Source: an uncultured Ruminococcus sp. (GTDB lineage Bacteria > Bacillota > Clostridia > Oscillospirales > Ruminococcaceae). From it: DNA of 64,000 nucleotides. Under the pieces are notes generated by a model. The model saw only the letters and a program-made list of their open reading frames with translations, had not been told where the DNA came from and did not search any database. Positions within the stretch are counted from its first letter, which is position 1; the number at the start of each line of letters is the position of its first letter. This document shows, one piece after another, positions 59,558-64,000 of the stretch. The translations under genes were made by a program, and so were the position numbers. The stretch covers positions 186,001 to 250,000 of the forward strand of contig CAKSMF010000003.1 of NCBI GenBank assembly GCA_934474025.1, read 5' to 3'.

Positions 59558-60508
59558 ATGGAAAATCTTAAAGCAAGATTTCATCTTCCCGGACTTACTG
59601 AAAATTTCAAGCTTAATATGGTTCTTATAACAATGCTTGAAAATTGTCCCCAGTATTTTCGTGACGGTGTTGAAATAGCATCATGTTATGGAGCGTTTAC
59701 TCCATCAATATGGGCGGGTGGACGTGTACTTTCTGGTGGTGTAAACAGTCCTGACCAGATTAAAACTGTTATTCTGGCTCTTAATGAACGTGGTATACCG
59801 TTACGCTTTACATTTACTAATCCCCTTATAACAAAAGAACATCTTGGTGATTCTTATTGCAATATGGTTATGCAGTTAGCTAACAACGGCATGAATGAAG
59901 TTATTGTAGTATCCGAAATACTAGAAAATTATATCCGTGAAATGTATCCGAATTATAAAATAACAAGTTCCACCTGTAAGCGTATAACTGATACAGATAC
60001 TCTTAACAGCGAACTTGAAAAAAATTATAATCTTGTGGTAGTCGATTATGATTTGAATAATAAATGGGATATTCTTGAAAAACTTCCTGATAAGGAAAAA
60101 TGCGAATTTCTTTTAAATTCAAGCTGTTTTCCAAACTGTCCAAAACGTTCAAGAGAATATGAAACAGTGGGAAAAAATCATATACAGCTTAATAAAGCTC
60201 TTAATGAGGGAAAAACTTCCTTTAAAATCATCGACGAAATGAATGAGTTCTTTAGCTGTCCTGCTACTCATAGACTTCCGTTTGAAACTCGTAAACTTCC
60301 GCACCATATAAGTCCCGATTCCATATGGAATGAATACATACCAAGAGGCTTTAATAACTTCAAAATAGAGGGAAGAGGAGCAGGCAGATTAAGAGTTATT
60401 GAAGATTATATGTACTATCTTATTAAACCGGAATGTCGTGATGAAGCATATTTTATGTTCCTGCATAATCTTGAAAGAAACGGCATTATAAAAATTGATA
60501 ATGTATGA
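59558..60508 (+). CDS. Unrecognised protein with peptidase U32-like features
   Basis: The 316-residue protein starts MENLKARFHLPGL behind AAGGAGA; an in-frame start 24 bases earlier was rejected. Segments such as FTNPLITKEHLGDSYCNMVMQLANNGMNEVIVVSEIL and YKITSSTCKRI resemble the barrel of U32 peptidases and related RNA hydroxylation proteins, and NSSCFPNCPKRSREY gives a Cys-rich motif that could hold a metal or cluster. It lacks the full U32 signature. It lies 12 bases before guaA and is likely co-transcribed. Confidence 0.5.
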   Translation: MENLKARFHLPGLTENFKLNMVLITMLENCPQYFRDGVEIASCYGAFTPSIWAGGRVLSGGVNSPDQIKTVILALNERGIPLRFTFTNPLITKEHLGDSYCNMVMQLANNGMNEVIVVSEILENYIREMYPNYKITSSTCKRITDTDTLNSELEKNYNLVVVDYDLNNKWDILEKLPDKEKCEFLLNSSCFPNCPKRSREYETVGKNHIQLNKALNEGKTSFKIIDEMNEFFSCPATHRLPFETRKLPHHISPDSIWNEYIPRGFNNFKIEGRGAGRLRVIEDYMYYLIKPECRDEAYFMFLHNLERNGIIKIDNV

Positions 60509-60520
60509 CGGAGGAATTAA

Positions 60521-62074
60521 ATGAAAAATCAACTTTGTATTGTGCTTGACTTCGGAGGACAGTATAATCAACTTATTGCAAGAAGAGTTCGTGAATGCGG
60601 TGTTTACTGTGAAATAAAAAGATTTGATACTCCAATTGAGGAAATTAAAAAGCTCAATCCTATGGGAATTATTTTTACTGGAGGTCCTAACAGCGTTTAT
60701 GACGAATCATCTCCGCATATTTCTAAGGAACTCTTTGAAACTGGTATTCCTGTTCTTGGAATATGCTATGGCTGTCAGATTGTTGCATACACTCTTGGCG
60801 GTAAAGTTGAATCATGTCCAAAAAGCGAATATGGTAAAATTGAAATAAATAAAATCAAAGAAAGTCTTCTTTTCAAGAAAGTACCTGAAAAAAGCATTGT
60901 ATGGATGAGTCATACTGATTTTGTAAGCGAATTGCCGGACGGTTTTTATGTGACTTCAAAATCTGATGACTGTCCATGTGCGTCATTTGAAAATCCTGAA
61001 AGAAAAATTTATGCTGTACAGTATCACCCAGAAGTTACTCACAGTGAATACGGCAAGCAGATGTTACGCAATTTCCTCTATGAAGTATGCGGATTCTCTG
61101 GCGACTGGGTTATGGACGACTTCATAGAAACAACTGTTGCAAAACTCCGTGAACAAATAGGCGATAAGAAAGTTATACTCGGACTTTCAGGCGGTGTTGA
61201 TTCATCTGTTGCAGCCGGACTTCTTAGCCGTGCTGTCGGTAAACAACTCACTTGTGTTTTTGTTGACCAAGGTCTTATGCGTAAAGATGAAGGGGATTTC
61301 GTTGAAGAAACTTTTACAAAACTCTTTGATATGAATTTTGTAAGAATTAACTGTCAAAAACAGTTCCTCGAAAAACTCAAGGGTGTTTCTGACCCCGAAA
61401 CAAAACGTAAAATTATAGGTACTGAATTTTATAACGTTTTCTGGAATAAAATTCGTGAAGAGGGTACGGACGGTTTCTTTGCACAGGGAACTATTTATCC
61501 AGACCGTATTGAATCCGGTCATGGTAATTCCGCAGGTCATGGCAGTACAGCAGTTATAAAAACTCATCATAATATGGTTAAAATGCCTGATGATATAAAA
61601 TTTGATGGCACTATTGAACCTCTTGGCGACCTCTTTAAAGATGAAGTTCGTCAGGTTGGTGAAAAACTCGGAATACCTCACGAACTCGTATGGAGACAAC
61701 CTTTCCCAGGTCCAGGACTTGGCGTTCGTATTATTGGTGAGATTACAGAAGAAAAAATCAAGGTTTTACAAGAAGCTGATGCTGTTTTCCGTGATGAAAT
61801 CAAAAAGAGCGGTATCGAAAGTCAGCTTAAACAATTCTTTGCTGTTCTTCCAGATGTTAAAACTGTTGGCGTTATGGGTGACCACAGAACTTATGACCAC
61901 CTTATTGCTATACGTGCAATTACTACTGATGACTTCATGACTGCTGACTGGGCAAGAATTCCATATGATGTCCTTGCAAGAATTTCTAACCGTCTTACTA
62001 ATGAAGTTGAACACGTTAACAGAGTTGTCTATGATATAACTTCTAAGCCACCTGGAACTGTTGAGTGGGAATAA
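60521..62074 (+). CDS. guaA: GMP synthase (glutamine-hydrolysing)
   Basis: The 517-residue enzyme has the class I glutamine amidotransferase domain (GGQYNQLIARRVRE, GICYGCQ with the catalytic Cys near residue 85, YHPEVTHSEYG) and the ATP-pyrophosphatase domain (LSGGVDSSVAAGLL near 222, DRIESGHGNSAGHGSTAVIKTHHN), ending with KPPGTVEWE. It makes GMP from XMP. The 3' end is a well-known integration site for mobile elements, and one begins right after it. Confidence 0.97.
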   Translation: MKNQLCIVLDFGGQYNQLIARRVRECGVYCEIKRFDTPIEEIKKLNPMGIIFTGGPNSVYDESSPHISKELFETGIPVLGICYGCQIVAYTLGGKVESCPKSEYGKIEINKIKESLLFKKVPEKSIVWMSHTDFVSELPDGFYVTSKSDDCPCASFENPERKIYAVQYHPEVTHSEYGKQMLRNFLYEVCGFSGDWVMDDFIETTVAKLREQIGDKKVILGLSGGVDSSVAAGLLSRAVGKQLTCVFVDQGLMRKDEGDFVEETFTKLFDMNFVRINCQKQFLEKLKGVSDPETKRKIIGTEFYNVFWNKIREEGTDGFFAQGTIYPDRIESGHGNSAGHGSTAVIKTHHNMVKMPDDIKFDGTIEPLGDLFKDEVRQVGEKLGIPHELVWRQPFPGPGLGVRIIGEITEEKIKVLQEADAVFRDEIKKSGIESQLKQFFAVLPDVKTVGVMGDHRTYDHLIAIRAITTDDFMTADWARIPYDVLARISNRLTNEVEHVNRVVYDITSKPPGTVEWE

Positions 62075-62123
62075 TAAACACCCTTTTTGGAATGGTGTAA
62101 ATACGTGAGTTTTCCCGTTTACT

Positions 62124-62169
62124 GTTGCTGAATGGCAACGATTTGGCAACATTTCTCGATTATCGGCAA
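62124..62169. repeat. GGCAAC repeats near the element end
   Basis: GGCAAC occurs at 62134-62139, 62145-62150 and 62164-62169, with an inverted GTTGC at 62124-62128. Clusters of short repeats like this often are arm-type binding sites for integrase or excisionase beside an attachment site. Confidence 0.5.
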
Positions 62170-62197
62170 CAGTGATAAAATAATTGTCTGAAAAGAT

Positions 62198-62239
62198 AAG
62201 AGCTATCTGATTCGTATTTGAATCGGATAGCTCTTTTTG
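62198..62239 (+). terminator. Strong terminator between guaA and the protease gene
   Basis: AAGAGCTATC (62198-62207) pairs with GATAGCTCTT (62226-62235), extended by GATTC/GAATC, then T. On the other strand the tail is less T-rich, so it may serve both directions. Confidence 0.78.
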
Positions 62240-62241
62240 TT

Positions 62242-63045
62242 TTATACAATTGATTGAATTCGTGCTTTAAACTCTTGTAATTCTTCTGCTTTGATGTAAT
62301 ATCCCAAATTAGTCATAATTGGAGTTGCCGTTCCAACGGTCTGCTGCGTAGGAATTGTTTGAACAACTATGTTTCCTTGAGCATTATATTGAGGTCCTGC
62401 AAAAAGAATTCCTAAAAGAACTATTCTGCTTCCAATGCATAACCCTCCTTCTTTTTCTTTATAACTTCCCTCATTTAATACATATATTGGAGAACCAGAT
62501 GAACCAGGGAAACAAGCCATATCGACTACGCCTATTCCCGAATCATTAAAGTCAAAAGCTGGATGTGAAGCAGTATACCCTCTTCTGAATATTGGAAAAT
62601 TGTTTTTCTCATCCCACAAGCCAATAGGGTATCCAACCATAGTTACCTCTTCAAGTGCACTAAGCTTTTCAAGTTTCTCTCTACTACCTAAAATAGACTC
62701 ATCGTTTCCAATATAAAAAACATCTTTTCCTGTTTCCATCTTTACTCTTTCAAAAACTGGATTAATGAAACAAAAGCATAGATCTTTTGATGAGTGGAAA
62801 TACCATTTTGTTTTTATTGTGACTTTATAATTTTCATCAGACCCTTTATCTCCATCTGATAAATGAAGATGAAAAGATATTACTTCAATTTCTTTATTAT
62901 TCACAACGTGCTTATTTGTGATAATTGTTGGATAAATCTTATCATCAATTTTAAAATCATAGAAGAATCCCGTACCAAAAGAACTGCCAGCTTGTAGTCT
63001 TACTGTATTAAACATCATTTGTTCCGATATTGAGATTGGTTTCAT
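62242..63045 (-). CDS. Trypsin-like serine protease
   Basis: The 267-residue protein carries a chymotrypsin-fold catalytic triad: His46 (ITNKHVVN), Asp88 (SSKDLCF) and Ser183 (FPGSSGSPIY). No signal peptide or transmembrane helix is seen, so it is likely cytoplasmic. It is 2 bases after the XRE repressor gene and forms one operon with it. Cytoplasmic trypsin-like proteases on mobile elements are often defence or abortive-infection effectors; that role is inference here. Confidence 0.85.
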   Translation of the reverse strand: MKPISISEQMMFNTVRLQAGSSFGTGFFYDFKIDDKIYPTIITNKHVVNNKEIEVISFHLHLSDGDKGSDENYKVTIKTKWYFHSSKDLCFCFINPVFERVKMETGKDVFYIGNDESILGSREKLEKLSALEEVTMVGYPIGLWDEKNNFPIFRRGYTASHPAFDFNDSGIGVVDMACFPGSSGSPIYVLNEGSYKEKEGGLCIGSRIVLLGILFAGPQYNAQGNIVVQTIPTQQTVGTATPIMTNLGYYIKAEELQEFKARIQSIV

Positions 63046-63047
63046 GA

Positions 63048-63542
63048 TTATTCCTCCTCTTTTTTGAGATTAAATCTTTCTTTTTCATTCCGCTCCGCTT
63101 CCGACCTCGGATACCTGTATCTCCACTGATCATACTCCTCACGGCTGATCTCCCCACCCCGGTACTTCTGAGCCATTTCCTCCCAGGGTTCGAGCAGACC
63201 TGTCATCTTCGCAAAGGTCGAGCCGTTCTGCCTGTTGATGCGGATACAGATCTCACCGTCCAGACGGTCGATCTTGAAGCCGTATAAGTCCTCTAAGGCA
63301 AACAGCGTGTGCATAAGACCTGTGTAGCTGTCGATGTTCGGGACGTTCAGAGCTTCGGTCGATACGTCAAGTGCGTCGGCAAGCAGTTCCACAAGATCAG
63401 CTTTAGGCGTTCTCGACCCCGATTCATACTGAGCCATACGAATATCGGCAGTCCGTTCCGAGAAGCCGACCTGCAAGCCTAAGAACTTCTGTGTCATACC
63501 TCTGAGGTTTCTGATAAACCTGATTCTTTCACCAATCGCCAT
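63048..63542 (-). CDS. XRE-family repressor of the element
   Basis: The 164-residue protein has an N-terminal HTH (IGERIRFIRNLRGMTQKFLGLQVGFSERTADIRMAQYESGSRTPKADLVELLADALDV) and a C-terminal region with WEEMAQKYRGGEISREEYDQWRYRYP. ATG at 63542 was chosen because GGAGGAGA stands upstream. G+C content is clearly higher than in the chromosome around it. It faces the excisionase-like gene across a region with three identical operator-like repeats, so it probably keeps the element quiet. Confidence 0.88.
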   Translation of the reverse strand: MAIGERIRFIRNLRGMTQKFLGLQVGFSERTADIRMAQYESGSRTPKADLVELLADALDVSTEALNVPNIDSYTGLMHTLFALEDLYGFKIDRLDGEICIRINRQNGSTFAKMTGLLEPWEEMAQKYRGGEISREEYDQWRYRYPRSEAERNEKERFNLKKEEE

Positions 63543-63608
63543 ATTGTCTCCTCCATTTTCAAAAAGCATAGCACAGGATATACCTGCGCTGCCATATTTC
63601 ACAAATCA

Positions 63609-63638
63609 ATTATAACATATATGTTTAGTGTTTGTCAA
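63609..63638 (-). promoter_or_regulatory. Repressor promoter of the element
   Basis: Minus strand TTGACA (63633-63638), 18 bases, TATAAT (63609-63614). Confidence 0.78.
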
Positions 63639-63698
63639 GATAGTAGAAATAAAAATGTTTAGTGATTCTATACTTGACATAACGGCATATGTTTAGTA
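63621..63698. promoter_or_regulatory. Three operator-like repeats at exact 34-base spacing
   Basis: ATGTTTAGT occurs at 63621, 63655 and 63689, each 34 bases apart. The first is in the spacer of the leftward promoter and the third overlaps the -10 of the rightward promoter, as in phage immunity regions. Confidence 0.75.
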
Positions 63699-63702
63699 TA
63701 AT
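63674..63702 (+). promoter_or_regulatory. Rightward promoter of the element (excisionase/integrase)
   Basis: TTGACA (63674-63679), 17 bases, TATAAT (63697-63702). Confidence 0.85.
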
Positions 63703-63754
63703 AGAAATATAACTTAACGAATTAGAGTTAAGTCGGAGGAAGGAGATGCTCTTA

Positions 63755-63958
63755 ATGACAGATAAAAATTTTATGAGAGTAGAAGATGTTGCCAGGGAGC
63801 TTGATGTATCCAAGTCCTATGCTTATAAGATAGTGCAGAAGCTCAACAAGGAGCTTGAAGCCAAGGGATATATCACGATCTCAGGCAGAGTGAACAGACA
63901 ATACTTCCTCGAAAGGACTTGCTACGGCGGTTCTGCCGAGGACAGCGAAAGGAAGTGA
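63755..63958 (+). CDS. Excisionase-like helix-turn-helix protein
   Basis: The 67-residue protein (MTDKNFMRVEDVARELDVSKSYAYKIVQKLNKELEAKGYITISGRVNRQYFLER) is a MerR-like winged helix of the excisionase type found just ahead of tyrosine integrases. ATG 63755 was chosen because the ATG at 63746 lies too close to AGGAG (63741-63745). It is followed four bases later by an integrase start. Confidence 0.82.
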   Translation: MTDKNFMRVEDVARELDVSKSYAYKIVQKLNKELEAKGYITISGRVNRQYFLERTCYGGSAEDSERK

Positions 63959-63962
63959 TACG

Positions 63963-64000
63963 ATGTCAGTTTATAAGGACGGCAGCAAGTGGCGTGTGAT
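63963..64000 (+). CDS. Site-specific integrase, N-terminal fragment at the window edge
   Basis: Only 12 full codons are visible: MSVYKDGSKWRV, the usual start of the arm-binding domain of tyrosine recombinases of integrative elements. AGGAAG precedes the ATG. The catalytic domain lies outside the window. Confidence 0.65.
   Translation, partial: MSVYKDGSKWRV

Larger units (their letters stand above)
62075..64000. mobile_element. Start of an integrative element inserted at the guaA 3' end (runs off the window)
   Basis: After guaA come a protease gene, an XRE repressor, an excisionase-like gene and the first codons of an integrase. The repressor gene and integrase start are visibly richer in G and C than the chromosomal neighbours. 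The element type (ICE, IME or prophage) cannot be told since most of it lies outside. The boundaries are not proven. Confidence 0.65.

Overview
The window looks like part of the chromosome of a low-GC, spore-forming Clostridia species, most likely a gut Ruminococcus-like organism (Oscillospiraceae). The signs are AT-rich sequence, an alpha/beta-type SASP, a Spo0A-type DNA-binding protein, a YlmC/YmxH protein, a dockerin-bearing secreted cysteine peptidase with a Thr-rich linker, and the GGGtGRT gene pair. Most promoters are SigA-like (TTGACA-17-TATAAT). Species cannot be settled from sequence reading alone.

Layout. 1-10.3 kb: the end of a NudC-type Nudix hydrolase, a lone solute-binding lipoprotein paired with a GGDEF/EAL receptor, a zinc-ribbon/LRR protein, pyrK-pyrD-ruvX, trmL and degV. 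10.3-12.8 kb (minus): SASP, a rhodanese-TtcA fusion and gap. 13-20 kb: a HATPase-like protein, a CYTH protein and the block phoH-ybeY-era-recO-mutS2. 20.1-28.8 kb: a structured leader RNA, then a polyamine cluster holding arginine-to-spermidine genes (speD, speA, speE, speB), a second spermidine route (carboxyspermidine dehydrogenase and decarboxylase) and four unknown genes. 28.8-30.6 kb: IscU-like scaffold plus GGGtGRT protein. 30.7-33.3 kb (minus): an HprK-like kinase/PqqD/nucleotidyltransferase cassette. 33.4-37.7 kb: tRNAs, a Spo0A-like regulator with a degenerate receiver, an amidohydrolase and an ExbB/ExbD-like three-gene set.

38.4-44 kb: two WYL regulators divergent from rtcB-DIP1984, followed by an RNA with a tRNA-like module, then tandemly duplicated tRNA-Arg and tRNA-Lys genes. 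44-46.2 kb: an accessory patch with an XRE regulator and two frameshifted genes. 46.5-49.2 kb: hydG with a long leader holding a terminator, several small proteins (one is only a cell-wall sorting signal) and ymxH. 49.3-62.1 kb: rpsB-tsf, moxR-DUF58-transglutaminase, the C39-dockerin protein, prmA, two unrecognised proteins and guaA. From guaA to the right edge an integrative element begins (protease, XRE repressor, excisionase-like protein, start of an integrase).

The strongest candidate for an undescribed system is the WYL-WYL/RtcB-DIP1984 locus with its anticodon-less tRNA-like RNA. Next come the Spo0A-like protein without a phospho-acceptor, the ExbB/D-like trio, the speD leader RNA, the orphan kinase/PqqD/nucleotidyltransferase cassette and the GGGtGRT pair.
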